A DNA stretch of 64,000 nt from Romboutsia sedimentorum (GTDB lineage Bacteria; Bacillota; Clostridia; Peptostreptococcales; Peptostreptococcaceae). Below the pieces are notes generated by a model. It was given only the letters and a program-made list of their open reading frames with translations, was not told the origin of the DNA and did not search any database. The stretch covers positions 186,001 through 250,000 of the forward strand of contig NZ_JASKYM010000003.1 in the NCBI RefSeq assembly GCF_030131845.1, read 5' to 3'. Positions 1 through 9,103 of this stretch are shown here, in pieces (the stretch's first letter is position 1; each line of letters starts with the position of its first letter). Position numbers and translations under genes: made by a program.

Positions 1-468
1 ATTGGTAGCGAAACTCAATTAGAGTCTAGTGATTTTAAAGGTTATACAGCTAAAAATATTCAAAATATCAAAAAAGAGATATCAAATGCTATTATAGATG
101 CATGTGTGCCAGATTTCAAAGACGATGAAATAAAGACAAATATAAGTTCAACTTTAAAGCCAGCGATAGAGTATATTTATCAAAACAAAAGTGAAAATAT
201 ATCTGCTGAAAAAATGGCAAAAATCTGTCATATAAGCCAAAGTTATTTTAGTCGATTGTTTGCAAAGGAAATGGGAGATAGTTTTTCAAATTATCTATCT
301 AGATTAAAGATTCAATGGGCAAAAAATATTTTAGAAGAAACTGATATGAGTGTTAATCAAATAAGTGAAGAGATTGGATTTAATGAACCTGGATATTTTA
401 TAAAAATATTTAAAAAATATGAGGGTGTTACTCCATCTATATATAGAAAGTATTATAAAAATAATTAA
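1..468 (+). CDS. AraC-family transcriptional regulator, C-terminal part (5' end outside window)
   Basis: The reading frame is open from the first base, so this is the C-terminal part of a longer protein; the GTG near position 106 is only an internal codon. The last ~100 residues form two helix-turn-helix units of the AraC/XylS type (ISAEKMAKICHISQSYFSRLF, then VNQISEEIGFNEPGYFIKIF and the closing GVTPSIYRK). The sensor domain is cut off; a PocR-like ligand domain would fit a polyol regulator but cannot be seen. It lies just upstream of, and in line with, the glycerol dehydrogenase and dihydroxyacetone kinase genes, so it is the likely activator of that operon (inference). Confidence 0.85.
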   Translation: MGSETQLESSDFKGYTAKNIQNIKKEISNAIIDACVPDFKDDEIKTNISSTLKPAIEYIYQNKSENISAEKMAKICHISQSYFSRLFAKEMGDSFSNYLSRLKIQWAKNILEETDMSVNQISEEIGFNEPGYFIKIFKKYEGVTPSIYRKYYKNN

Positions 469-532
469 ATATAGCGATAAGTTAGAAACATTAGATATAT
501 ACATGTAAATGGTTAAGATGTTAACGAAAAGT

Positions 533-550
533 AGTAAAATTACAATTTTA
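533..550. promoter_or_regulatory. Near-palindromic A/T element, possible regulator site upstream of gldA
   Basis: A near-palindrome built around AAAATTACAATTTT is followed about 30 bases later by a similar ATTGTAATAT motif (about 575-590). Both lie upstream of the gldA -10 element. They are candidate binding sites for the neighbouring AraC-type protein; the assignment rests on position only. Confidence 0.3.
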
Positions 551-607
551 TGATTTTAGTTAATAAAATTACGATTGTAAATTGTAATATTATGACATGT
601 GAGTCTA

Positions 608-636
608 ATGTACAAAAAGGAAAACGGTATTATAAT
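608..636 (+). promoter_or_regulatory. Candidate activator-dependent promoter of gldA-dhaKL
   Basis: A perfect TATAAT lies at 631-636, but the hexamer 17 bases upstream (608-613, ATGTAC) is a poor -35. A good -10 without a -35 is typical of promoters that need an activator, which suits the AraC-type gene upstream. Confidence 0.45.
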
Positions 637-690
637 GTAGTTAAGATTAAATAACGAAAATAAATTAAAAATAGACGGGAGTAAATTTAT

Positions 691-1830
691 ATGAGAAAAG
701 CATTTATATGTCCAACAAAATACGTTCAAGGGGAAGATGAATTATTAAACCTAGGTTATTTTATAAAAACTTTTGGAGAATCAGCATTATTAATAGCTCA
801 TCCAGATGATGTAGCTCGTGTTAAAAATAAATTAGATGAAACAGCTAAAAAATTCGGAGTTAAATTTATAGAAAGTGGATTTACAGGAGAATGTTCAAGA
901 CAAGAAGTAGCAAGATTACAAGAAATTGCTAGAAAAAATGAATGTGCATGTACAATAGGTCTTGGTGGTGGAAAGGCAATAGACACTGCTAAGTGTGTTG
1001 CAGAAGGAGAAGCTTTAATAATAGTTCCTACTATAGCTGCTACAGATGCACCAACAAGTCACTCAGCGGTACTTTATACTCCAGATGGAGCATTTGATGA
1101 TTATGCATACTTCAAGCAAAGTCCAAGTGTAGTACTTATAGATACAACAGTAATAGCAAAAGCACCTACTCGTTTCTTAGTATCAGGAATGGGAGATGCA
1201 TTATCTACTTACTTTGAAGCAAGAGCTACATCAAATTCTTACTCAAATGTTAATGCGGGTCTACCTTGTGGAGTAAGAGAAGGAGTATGTGGTCCGGCTA
1301 AAGGAACTAACACAGCACTTGCGCTTGCAAAATTATGTTATGAAACTCTTTTAAATGATGGGTCAAAAGCAAAAATATCTTCAGATTGCAACTTAGTAAC
1401 TCCAGCACTTGAAAATATAATAGAAGCAAATATACTTTTATCAGGCCTTGGATTTGAAAGTGGTGGACTAGCTGGTGCTCATGCAATACATGATGGATTA
1501 ACTATGTTAGAAGGAACACATAAATACTTCCACGGTGAAAAAGTTGCTTTTGGAACATTAGCGCAGTTAGTACTTGAAAATGCACCTGAAAGTGAAATAA
1601 ATGAAGTTTTAGATTTCTGCTTAGAAGTAGGACTTCCAGTTTGTTTATCTGATATAGGCGTAGATGAAATAAGTGATAAAGAACTTATAGAAGTAGCACA
1701 AAAATCTTGTATACCAGAAGAATCAGTACATTCTATGCCATTCCCAATAAGTGTTGAGTCAGTAGCTGCTGCAATAATAACAGCTGACCAATTAGGGAAA
1801 AACTACAAAGCTAAAAAGGGTTTAAAATAA
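691..1830 (+). CDS. gldA: Glycerol dehydrogenase (NAD+, Zn-dependent)
   Basis: Iron-containing-alcohol-dehydrogenase superfamily, 379 residues, close to the usual GldA length. It oxidises glycerol to dihydroxyacetone with NAD+ in the cytosol. The nucleotide site GLGGGKAIDTAK is present, and the metal ligands of the family can be placed: Asp169 (GMGDALS), His264 (AGAHAIHDG) and His281 (FHGEKVAFG). The start ATG follows a GGGAG ribosome site. The dihydroxyacetone kinase gene begins 25 bases downstream, so the pair forms the oxidative branch of glycerol fermentation. No DhaB glycerol dehydratase or propanediol dehydrogenase is in view. Confidence 0.95.
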   Translation: MRKAFICPTKYVQGEDELLNLGYFIKTFGESALLIAHPDDVARVKNKLDETAKKFGVKFIESGFTGECSRQEVARLQEIARKNECACTIGLGGGKAIDTAKCVAEGEALIIVPTIAATDAPTSHSAVLYTPDGAFDDYAYFKQSPSVVLIDTTVIAKAPTRFLVSGMGDALSTYFEARATSNSYSNVNAGLPCGVREGVCGPAKGTNTALALAKLCYETLLNDGSKAKISSDCNLVTPALENIIEANILLSGLGFESGGLAGAHAIHDGLTMLEGTHKYFHGEKVAFGTLAQLVLENAPESEINEVLDFCLEVGLPVCLSDIGVDEISDKELIEVAQKSCIPEESVHSMPFPISVESVAAAIITADQLGKNYKAKKGLK

Positions 1831-1855
1831 AATAAAGACATAAGAGGTGGAGTAT

Positions 1856-3613
1856 ATGAAAAAGCTAATTAATAGACCTGAAACTGTGGTAATGGAGATG
1901 TGCAACGGAATAGCAATGGCTCATCCAGAATTAGAATTTGTTAAAAAATATAAAGTAATGAAGAAAAAAGATATAAATCAAAACAAAGTTAGTTTAATAA
2001 GTGGTGGTGGAAGTGGACATGAACCAGCACATGCAGGGTTTATAGGAAAAGGGATGTTAGATGCAGCTGTTTGTGGGGATGTATTTGCTTCTCCATCTCA
2101 AATACAAGTATATCAAGCGATAAAAGCTACTGCTAGTGAAAAAGGAACATTACTTATAATTAAAAACTACAGTGGAGATATGATGAACTTTAAAAATGCT
2201 GCTCACTTATCAAGTGAGGATGGAATAAAAGTTGATTATGTTAAAGTGGATGATGATATAGCAGTTGAAGATAGTTTATATACAGTAGGACGCCGTGGAG
2301 TAGCAGGAACAGTACTTGTACATAAAATAGCTGGAGCAGCAGCTGAGATGGGGATGTCCCTAGGAGAAGTTAAGGCAGTTGCTCAAAAGGCAATAGATAA
2401 TGTTAGAAGTTTAGGTTTTGGATTAACATCTTGTACAGTACCAGCTAAAGGAACTCCAACATTTGATATAGCTGAAGATGAATTAGAGTTTGGTGTTGGT
2501 ATACATGGTGAACCTGGTATAAAAAGAGAAAAAATGACTACAGCAGATGATTTGTCTAAAAGAATAGTAAATGCTATTTTAAAAGATATGAAAATAGAAG
2601 ATGGACAAGAAGAAATTGCTTTATTAATAAATGGATTTGGGGCAACACCTCTACAAGAATTATACTTATTTAATAATTCTGTTACTCGTGAATTAGCAGA
2701 GCGAAATATTAAAATATGCAGAACTTTTGTTGGAAACTATATGACAAGTATTGATATGGCAGGTGCTTCAGTATCAATAATGAAGCTGGATGATGAGTTA
2801 AAGAAATTATTATCAAAAGAAAGTGATACTCCTGCATTTAAAGTTAATGGACCTGTTGAAGCAGTAGAGTATACTCCTATAGAAGGTAATAATGACGAAC
2901 TAGCAACAACATGTTTTGACTTAGAAACTGATGAAGATTTAGCTAATATAGTTGATGAAAAAGTAACTTTAGGTAACATGGCTTACATAGTAGACAAAAT
3001 GAGTGAAATTATAATAGAAAATGAAGTTCCTTTCTGTGAATTAGATTCTTTCGCTGGAGATGGAGACTTTGGTATGAGTGTTGCCAAAGGATTTAAACAA
3101 TTAAAAAGAGAATGGAAAGAAATACTTTCTAAGAAAGATTTAAATATAGGTGAATTTTTAGATGATTGCTCTATGGTAATAATGGAACACTGTGGTGGAG
3201 CATCTGGACCAATATGGGGATCTGCATTTAGAGCAGCATCTAAATCAGTTGGAAATAAAAATGAATTAAATATTAGTGATTTTGCAAATATGATGCAAGC
3301 AGCAGTTAAAGGAATACAAGATACAGGTGAGCGTTCATTTGGCCGTGGAGCAGTAGTTGGAGATAAAACTCTTATAGATGCACTAGCACCATGTGCTGAT
3401 TCTTGGACAAATGTTTCAAAAGAAGGCGGTAATTTCAAAGAAGCTTTTGAAAAAGGCGCAAAAGTTTCTGTAGAAGGGGCAAAATCAACTGAGCAAATAG
3501 TAGCACGTATGGGACGTGCAGGTACTGTAGGTGAGAGAAGTTTAGGACATCCAGATGCAGGTGCTTATGGATTAGGTGTAATATTTACAGGAATATCAAA
3601 TAGTATAAAGTAA
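1856..3613 (+). CDS. dhaKL: ATP-dependent dihydroxyacetone kinase, DhaK-DhaL fusion
   Basis: Single-chain kinase of about 585 residues that phosphorylates dihydroxyacetone to DHAP (EC 2.7.1.29), as in Citrobacter, not the three-part PTS-dependent form. The N-terminal DhaK domain carries GGGSGHEPAHAG (His55) and the substrate-binding His217 in GVGIHGEPG. The C-terminal DhaL domain (from about residue 375) has the Mg-ATP motif DGDFG (Asp402, Asp404) and GGASGPIWG. The in-frame GTG at 1847 lies inside the AGAGGTGG ribosome site, so the ATG at 1856 is the better start. It is co-transcribed with gldA and followed by a strong terminator. Confidence 0.94.
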   Translation: MKKLINRPETVVMEMCNGIAMAHPELEFVKKYKVMKKKDINQNKVSLISGGGSGHEPAHAGFIGKGMLDAAVCGDVFASPSQIQVYQAIKATASEKGTLLIIKNYSGDMMNFKNAAHLSSEDGIKVDYVKVDDDIAVEDSLYTVGRRGVAGTVLVHKIAGAAAEMGMSLGEVKAVAQKAIDNVRSLGFGLTSCTVPAKGTPTFDIAEDELEFGVGIHGEPGIKREKMTTADDLSKRIVNAILKDMKIEDGQEEIALLINGFGATPLQELYLFNNSVTRELAERNIKICRTFVGNYMTSIDMAGASVSIMKLDDELKKLLSKESDTPAFKVNGPVEAVEYTPIEGNNDELATTCFDLETDEDLANIVDEKVTLGNMAYIVDKMSEIIIENEVPFCELDSFAGDGDFGMSVAKGFKQLKREWKEILSKKDLNIGEFLDDCSMVIMEHCGGASGPIWGSAFRAASKSVGNKNELNISDFANMMQAAVKGIQDTGERSFGRGAVVGDKTLIDALAPCADSWTNVSKEGGNFKEAFEKGAKVSVEGAKSTEQIVARMGRAGTVGERSLGHPDAGAYGLGVIFTGISNSIK

Positions 3614-3621
3614 CATAATTT

Positions 3622-3667
3622 AAAATTGGGTATCAAAATTAAACATTTTGATACCCAATTTTTTTAT
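3622..3667 (+). terminator. Rho-independent terminator of gldA-dhaKL
   Basis: A perfect 17-base inverted repeat (3623-3639 with 3645-3661) with a 5-base loop runs straight into T7. Confidence 0.9.
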
Positions 3668-3668
3668 T

Positions 3669-3719
3669 ACAATGGGATTATATTGATTTAAAATCTGTGG
3701 AAAACTTGTGTAAAATAGT
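3669..3719. repeat. 51-bp direct repeat, copy 1 (upstream of vanY operon)
   Basis: About 48 of 51 bases match the copy at 6618-6668. Both copies follow a terminator and lie in the leader region of a + strand gene. The core CTGTGGAAAACTT resembles a degenerate pair of DnaA-box-like (TGTGGATAA) motifs, and the second copy ends in TATAAT. The rest of the 410-base gap (3614-4024) shows only A/T-rich sequence and an imperfect palindrome near 3787-3810. Confidence 0.7.
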
Positions 3720-4024
3720 TTTATTTCGGTATACAAGGCTAGTACGTATATATATTTTACAGAAATCTAAAAATTAATAAAAATAAATTTTTAGGATTAA
3801 TTCTAAAAATATTTTTAACATGTACTTTTGAAAACTTTAGTTTTGGAGATATTAAATATATTCCTAAATTTAAGATAAGGGGTTATATGTACTTATGTAT
3901 TTTTATTATCGAACATATTCTAAATAAGAATTTAATTTCTTAATAAAACTTAAGATTTGCTTATAAATTAATTAATGTGTAGGCTTTAAAATTACCTTAT
4001 AAAAACATTAAGGGGAGTTCAGAT

Positions 4025-4696
4025 ATGAAATTTAAATTTAAAGCAATAATATTAGCAGGAGTATTATCAGTATCAACATTTTTTATAAATGATAAATATA
4101 ACAACTTAGAGCAGAATTTTGAAAATAATAAACAGGTTCAAGAAGTTGGGTCAAATTTAATTTTAGTTAATAAGGAAAATCCATTAACTTTAAATTATAA
4201 ACCTGACAGCCTAGTAAAGCTGAATATACCTTTTTCAGATAGTGCTAGTGATGAAGAGAGATATATGAAATCAGAAAGTTCAAAGGCTATAGAGGAGTTA
4301 TTTAATTCTGCACAAAAAGAAGGAATAAAGCTTTTAGGGATGTCAGCATATAGATCATATGATTTACAAAAAGATATATATTACAGTAAAATTATAGCTG
4401 TAGGGAAAAAAGAAGCAGATAGATATGTTGCGAAACCTGGAAAAAGTGAGCACCAAACAGGATTAGCAATAGATGTAACTAATGGAGATAGATGGTTTGT
4501 TAAGTCTGCTAAGGAAGCACAATGGCTAGCTGAAAATGCACATCATCATGGATTTATTCTTAGATATCCTGAAAATAAGGAAAATATAACAGGAGTAGCG
4601 TATGAGCCATGGCACATAAGATATGTAGGAGAAGAAACTGCTAAGAAGATTTATGAGGAGCAAATAACATTTGAAGAGTTTATAGAAAATAAATAA
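4025..4696 (+). CDS. VanY-like D-alanyl-D-alanine carboxypeptidase (M15B), membrane-anchored
   Basis: 223 residues with a short basic N-terminus and one hydrophobic segment (about residues 5-22) that would act as signal anchor, so the enzyme works outside the membrane on peptidoglycan stem peptides. The M15B zinc ligands are visible: His143 and Asp150 in SEHQTGLAIDV and His197 in EPWHIRYVG. The gene starts behind AGGGGAG and is followed 24 bases later by a response regulator and kinase, the arrangement of a VanY-type enzyme with its own sensor pair. A second copy of the family lies at 57376-58119. No D-Ala-D-Lac/Ser ligase or VanX/VanT gene is present, so a trimming role is more likely than true glycopeptide resistance. 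Confidence 0.88.
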   Translation: MKFKFKAIILAGVLSVSTFFINDKYNNLEQNFENNKQVQEVGSNLILVNKENPLTLNYKPDSLVKLNIPFSDSASDEERYMKSESSKAIEELFNSAQKEGIKLLGMSAYRSYDLQKDIYYSKIIAVGKKEADRYVAKPGKSEHQTGLAIDVTNGDRWFVKSAKEAQWLAENAHHHGFILRYPENKENITGVAYEPWHIRYVGEETAKKIYEEQITFEEFIENK

Positions 4697-4720
4697 ACTA
4701 AGCGGGAGGTAACTTTAAAA

Positions 4721-5410
4721 TTGAAAAATAAAATTCTTGTTGTAGACGATGATGAAGAAATAAGAAACCTTTTAGAAATATGTCTTTCTAATGAAGGGTT
4801 TAGAGTTGTAAAAGCATGTGATGGGCAGGATGCTCTTAATATTTTAGAAAAAGAAGATGTTCAACTAATTATATTAGATGTAATGATGCCAAGGTTAAAT
4901 GGTATAGAAGTGTGTAGTAAGATTAGAAGAAAATTAAATATACCGATTCTTATGCTTAGTGCTAAATCTGAAGACATGGATAAAATCCAAGGTATAATGA
5001 CTGGTGCTGACGATTATATTACAAAGCCATTTAATACTTTAGAATTAGTTGTTAGAGTAAAAGCTCTTTTGAGGAGAGCATATTATTTTAATAATGCTCC
5101 AAGTTCAAATAACGTTATAACTATAGAGAATTTAACTATAGATAAAAGCCAGCATAAGGTTATTTTAGATGGAGAAGAAGTACCTTTAACATCTAGAGAG
5201 TTTGATATTTTATGCTTATTGGCTATTAATAGGGGAACAGTACTTAGTTCTGAAAAAATTTTTAGAAAAGTATGGAAAGAAGAGTATTATCAGTCTAATA
5301 ATACAGTTATGGTCCATATTAGTAGAATAAGAGATAAAATTGAAAAACATATGAATGGTCAAAAGATAATCCATACGATATGGGGGGTTGGCTATAAAAT
5401 TGAAAAATAA
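4721..5410 (+). CDS. OmpR/VanR-family response regulator
   Basis: 229 residues: receiver domain with the acidic pair DDD at residues 8-10, phospho-acceptor Asp53 (LDVMMPRLNG) and Lys in KPFN, then an OmpR-type winged helix (TSREFDILCLL ... WGVGYKIEK). The start is a TTG behind GGGAGGT at 4704-4710; no ATG is available nearby. It probably controls the vanY gene upstream and itself. The kinase gene overlaps its last codons. VanR-like by context, but the ligand sensed is unknown. Confidence 0.9.
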   Translation: MKNKILVVDDDEEIRNLLEICLSNEGFRVVKACDGQDALNILEKEDVQLIILDVMMPRLNGIEVCSKIRRKLNIPILMLSAKSEDMDKIQGIMTGADDYITKPFNTLELVVRVKALLRRAYYFNNAPSSNNVITIENLTIDKSQHKVILDGEEVPLTSREFDILCLLAINRGTVLSSEKIFRKVWKEEYYQSNNTVMVHISRIRDKIEKHMNGQKIIHTIWGVGYKIEK

Positions 5411-6524
5411 GATAAAGGCTAATTTGCCTATATTAAGATATATGTTTACGCCAATTATGTATATTATTTTCAGCTGTACTTTATCAGGCATTATTCTATA
5501 TATTGCATATATAATAGCAGATACATTATATAGAAAATCTAAATATAGTTTAATTCATTACTTAGTTTACTATTTTATGTATCTAAAAAATCTTTTAAAT
5601 GGTGACTCAATTTACCTAATTATATTTTTAATAATATCAATGTGTATATATATAACTCTATCATACAAAAAAAGTAAGAATATAATATCACTAATAGAAA
5701 ATGTAGATAAAATGGCAAATGGAAATATAAATAATATAATAGATTTAAATGCTTCTGGAAATATCAAAAAATTAGCAAACAATATTAATAACATAGTTAC
5801 TCAATTAAGAAATATAACAATAGAAGAGAGAAAGGCCCAACAAACTAAGACGGATTTGATTACTAATGTTTCTCATGATCTTAGAACACCTTTAACATCC
5901 ATAATAGGGTATTTAAGTATTATTGAGGATGATAAATATAAGGATGAAGTTAAACTTAGGTATTATACAAGTATAGCTTATGAGAAATCAAAAATGTTAA
6001 ACGTACTTATAAATGATTTATTTGATCTTACTAAAATGCAAAATAACACTATGACTCTAAATCTAACTCAAATAGATTTAGTTGAACTATTAGGCCAAAT
6101 AGCATCTCAATTTGAATATATGTTTGAAAATGAAAATGTAAAATGCAGGCTGAATTTTTCACAAGATAAACTTATAATAAAAGCTGATCCAATTAAGTTA
6201 GTAAGAGCTTTTGAGAACTTAATTACTAATGCTATTAAATACGGAAAAGATGGTAACTATATTGATATTGTAACTAAAAGAAAAGATAATGTGGCTATAG
6301 TTAAAATTATAAATTATGGGGAGTCTATACCAACTATTGACTTACCTTATATATTTGATAGGCTTTATAGAGTAGAAAAGTCTAGAAATCGAAATGATGG
6401 TGGATCAGGTCTAGGATTAGCTATTACTAAAAATATTATAGAAATGCATGATGGTAATATTTATGTTTCTAGCGATTATGATTGTACGGTATTTGAGGTG
6501 AGGTTAAATTTAAATGATATTTAA
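5400..6524 (+). CDS. Sensor histidine kinase (VanS-like)
   Basis: About 374 residues with two membrane helices around residues 15-45 and 60-85 and a short external loop, a HAMP-like linker, a HisKA domain with phospho-His159 (NVSHDLRTPL) and an HATPase domain ending GGSGLGLAITKNI. The frame is open from a TTG at 5388, but the G-rich ribosome site abuts that codon. The TTG at 5400 is preferred because the paralogous kinase at 61056 starts at the equivalent spot, inside the last codons of its regulator gene. The overlap shows translational coupling. Partner of the preceding regulator. Confidence 0.88.
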   Translation: MKNKIKANLPILRYMFTPIMYIIFSCTLSGIILYIAYIIADTLYRKSKYSLIHYLVYYFMYLKNLLNGDSIYLIIFLIISMCIYITLSYKKSKNIISLIENVDKMANGNINNIIDLNASGNIKKLANNINNIVTQLRNITIEERKAQQTKTDLITNVSHDLRTPLTSIIGYLSIIEDDKYKDEVKLRYYTSIAYEKSKMLNVLINDLFDLTKMQNNTMTLNLTQIDLVELLGQIASQFEYMFENENVKCRLNFSQDKLIIKADPIKLVRAFENLITNAIKYGKDGNYIDIVTKRKDNVAIVKIINYGESIPTIDLPYIFDRLYRVEKSRNRNDGGSGLGLAITKNIIEMHDGNIYVSSDYDCTVFEVRLNLNDI

Positions 6525-6560
6525 GTAATAGGGTTTAATTATTAAAAAATAAAGATGATT

Positions 6561-6614
6561 TTAATAGATAATAGTTTCTTAACTTGTGTTTAAGCTTCTA
6601 TTATCTATTTTTAG
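6561..6614 (+). terminator. Terminator after the vanY-regulator-kinase operon
   Basis: Long hairpin: TAATAGATAATAG (about 6562-6574) pairs with CTATTATCTATT (about 6598-6609), with an inner CTTAA/TTAAG stem, followed by a short T run. Confidence 0.7.
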
Positions 6615-6617
6615 ATT

Positions 6618-6668
6618 ACAAGGGGATTATATTGATTTAAAATCTGTGGAAAACTTATGTATAATAGT
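6618..6668. repeat. 51-bp direct repeat, copy 2 (upstream of sigma-54 regulator)
   Basis: Near-identical to 3669-3719. Here the repeat ends in TATAAT (6660-6665), so it may carry a promoter for the regulator gene at 6773. The two copies bracket the VanY, regulator and kinase genes. Confidence 0.7.
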
Positions 6669-6772
6669 AATATGGATGAGTTTAGAAAAATAATACTTAT
6701 GTTTTGATTTTTAGGTATGTTATTGATATAATCGGTTGTAAGAAATATATTAATAGGGTGTAAGGAGTAACT

Positions 6773-8830
6773 ATGGAAATAAGAGAACTAGCTATAATAA
6801 CACTAAAAAAAGATGCAGGTGAGATTTATGCAAATCAAATAAGATATTTTTTAGGAGATAATATAAAAATAAATTTGTACTCTTTTGAAGAGGGAAATAT
6901 TACGTTTTTATATGAAAAGGTAATCGTTATTTCTGTAAAGTTAAAATATGATGAAATCTTATCAATGTGTACAAAGGATGCACAAATAATTATACCTAAA
7001 TTAACTTTTGAAAAATCTAATTTTAAAAAGATTTCAAATGTAGATAAGAATATGACTGTATTTGTGTACAACTTGTCTAGAAGTATGGCACTTGAAACTA
7101 TAACAATCATACACAGACTTGGAATTAATATACCTAATCTTATACCAAGCTACCCTGGTTCTGATAATATTTTACCTAATTCTGTAGTTTTAACACCAGG
7201 AGAAGAAGTTTTAATAGAATCTCATAACTGCAAAATAATAAACCTTGGATATAGGATAATAGATTTAGGTGGTATAGTCGATATAGCCATTAAGTTAAAC
7301 TTAGAACACTTAATAAAAGAAGATTTATTGAAAAAATTTATAGATAGAGTTGTTCCAACTAGTTATATCACAGAAAAGCTTTTAATCAGCCAAATTAAAT
7401 TAGAAAATAAGTTTGATTTTTTATTATCTTCTATAGATGAAGGTCTAATATGTGTAAGCGAAGATGGAACAGTACAGTTTTATAGTCATATGGCTAGAGA
7501 AATATTAGCTATAAATGATAATGACATGATTGGAAAATATATTGGAGATTATATAAAATCTTTTGATTTTAGCCAGGTAAAAAACAAGCAAAATGTTAAT
7601 TTACAAAAGCTTATTAAAGTAAACAATATAGATATAACTCTAGAGATTAGATATACAGATATAAATGTTTTTAGTGGATATATAATAAAGGTTGCTAAGT
7701 TCTATGAGGCTGAAAAAAAACAAGCAAAACTTAGAGCTCAGCTTATGGACTCTGGAAATGTAAGCAAATATAACTTTGATGACATAATAGGGTGTAGTGA
7801 AGATATTTTAAATACTAAAAAAATTGCCTATAAAATGGCACAGTCAAACTCATCTATATTAATAATAGGTGAAAGTGGTACAGGTAAGGAACTTTTTACT
7901 CAATCGATACATGGTGCATCATCTAGGAAACAAGGTCCATTTGTTGCAGTAAACTGTAGTACTTTCCAAGATGGGCTTTTACAAAGTGAACTATTTGGAT
8001 ATGATGAGGGTGCTTTTACAGGTGCTAAAAAAGGTGGGAAAAAGGGATTATTTGAACTTGCTAACAATGGAACTATATTTTTAGATGAGGTTGGAGAGAT
8101 GGATTTAAGTTCTCAAGCAATGCTTCTTAGAGTTATACAAGAAAAGCAAATTAGAAGAGTTGGGTCAGATAAAGTTATTGATGTAGATATAAGAATTATA
8201 GCAGCAACAAATAGAGATTTAAGAAAATTAATTTGTAAAAATAAATTTAGAAAAGATTTATTTTATAGATTAAATGTGCTCCCATTAAAAATTAGTCCAC
8301 TTAGAGATCGTGCAGATGATATATTTTTAATACTTGAATCATTTAAAAAAAATTTAGATGTTCACTTTAAACTTTCTGATGAAGTTGTAGATATATTTAG
8401 AAAATACAACTGGGAAGGGAATATAAGGGAATTAAGAAATTTAGCTGAATATTGTTCTTATGCAGGTAAAAGTGTAATAGAGGTGTCTGATTTACCTGAT
8501 TATATCCTTGAGTCAATAAGACCTGAAAATCAATGCGATAAAATACTAGAAGCGGAGAAATCTTATCAAAAACTAAACTTTAAGAGAGATTTAAACGACT
8601 ATATTTTTGTATTAGAAAAAATAAATCAAGCTTATAATCTTAAGCAAAGAATAGGAAGAAGAAAGATATATGAATATGCACTAGAAGAACAAGTATTTTT
8701 AACAGAGCAACAAATAAGGAGTATTCTTCTAGAGCTTCAAGGATTTGAGCTTGTAAAAATTTTAGCTGGTCGTGGTGGTTCTATAATCACTAAAAAAGGA
8801 ATAGAATTTTTGAACCAATATAAATGTTAG
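6773..8830 (+). CDS. Sigma-54-dependent enhancer-binding transcriptional activator
   Basis: 685 residues. The first ~200 resemble the PrpR-type sensory region, then comes a PAS-like segment (about 215-320), then a complete AAA+ sigma-54 interaction domain with Walker A GESGTGKE (from Gly366), the sigma-54 contact loop GAFTGA (413-418) and Walker B LDEVGEM. The C-terminus is not a typical Fis helix-turn-helix; it looks like a winged helix (FLTEQQIRSILLELQGF). It reads toward a C-S lyase/transporter operon that has a clear -24/-12 promoter, so that operon is its likely target. The inducer is probably an amino acid or sulfur compound (inference); regulators of this type control cysteine catabolism in related Clostridia. 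Confidence 0.9.
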   Translation: MEIRELAIITLKKDAGEIYANQIRYFLGDNIKINLYSFEEGNITFLYEKVIVISVKLKYDEILSMCTKDAQIIIPKLTFEKSNFKKISNVDKNMTVFVYNLSRSMALETITIIHRLGINIPNLIPSYPGSDNILPNSVVLTPGEEVLIESHNCKIINLGYRIIDLGGIVDIAIKLNLEHLIKEDLLKKFIDRVVPTSYITEKLLISQIKLENKFDFLLSSIDEGLICVSEDGTVQFYSHMAREILAINDNDMIGKYIGDYIKSFDFSQVKNKQNVNLQKLIKVNNIDITLEIRYTDINVFSGYIIKVAKFYEAEKKQAKLRAQLMDSGNVSKYNFDDIIGCSEDILNTKKIAYKMAQSNSSILIIGESGTGKELFTQSIHGASSRKQGPFVAVNCSTFQDGLLQSELFGYDEGAFTGAKKGGKKGLFELANNGTIFLDEVGEMDLSSQAMLLRVIQEKQIRRVGSDKVIDVDIRIIAATNRDLRKLICKNKFRKDLFYRLNVLPLKISPLRDRADDIFLILESFKKNLDVHFKLSDEVVDIFRKYNWEGNIRELRNLAEYCSYAGKSVIEVSDLPDYILESIRPENQCDKILEAEKSYQKLNFKRDLNDYIFVLEKINQAYNLKQRIGRRKIYEYALEEQVFLTEQQIRSILLELQGFELVKILAGRGGSIITKKGIEFLNQYKC

Positions 8831-8857
8831 AATATGAATAAAAGCTTTGAAAGGGTT

Positions 8858-8895
8858 TAAAGGGGTTAATAGTACACCTATTAACCCCTTTTATT
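8858..8895 (+). terminator. Terminator after the sigma-54 activator gene
   Basis: TAAAGGGGTTAATAG and its complement form a 15-base perfect stem with a 4-5 base loop, followed by TTTTATT. Confidence 0.85.
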
Positions 8896-8948
8896 CCATT
8901 AATGGGTTAAAATATAATAAAAAAGGAAAAAAATTGTAAAAATAATAT

Positions 8949-9000
8949 TTCCTTATAGATACAAAAATAAAAAATGAAAATGTATTCCTTACAATTACAA
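8949..9000 (+). promoter_or_regulatory. Candidate upstream activating sequence for the sigma-54 activator
   Basis: TTCCTTATAGATACAA at 8949-8964 recurs as TTCCTTACAATTACAA at 8985-9000, 36 bases apart. An inverted pair, ATTGTAA (8933-8939) and TTACAATT (8989-8996), overlaps it. The position 45-100 bases upstream of the -24 element suits an enhancer-binding protein. Confidence 0.4.
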
Positions 9001-9043
9001 GGTTTTTATATAAAAATAATAAAAAGTATTAAAATATAAATTT

Positions 9044-9059
9044 TGGCACACATATTGCT
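9044..9059 (+). promoter_or_regulatory. Sigma-54 (-24/-12) promoter of the malY-nhaC operon
   Basis: TGGCAC-N5-TTGCT matches the sigma-54 consensus TGGCAC-N5-TTGCW, with GG (9045-9046) and GC (9057-9058) ten bases apart as required. It lies 45 bases upstream of the start codon and next to a sigma-54 activator gene. Confidence 0.88.
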
Positions 9060-9103
9060 TTATATCTAAAGTGTAATTAAAAAATACTGGAGGTATACCA
9101 ATT

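Noticed and set aside
1847-1858. GTG at 1847 as start of the dihydroxyacetone kinase
   Set aside because: It lies within the ribosome site of the ATG at 1856, which also gives the normal N-terminus.
2983-3438. 151-codon minus-strand ORF inside dhaKL
   Set aside because: Shadow of the strongly supported kinase gene; no ribosome site and no recognisable protein. The same holds for the minus-strand frames at 35422-35850, 44621-45010, 56603-56995 and 31440-31808.
4025-6524. Vancomycin-resistance operon
   Set aside because: Only a VanY-like enzyme and a two-component pair are present. No ligase, racemase, VanX or VanH, so a resistance cluster cannot be claimed.
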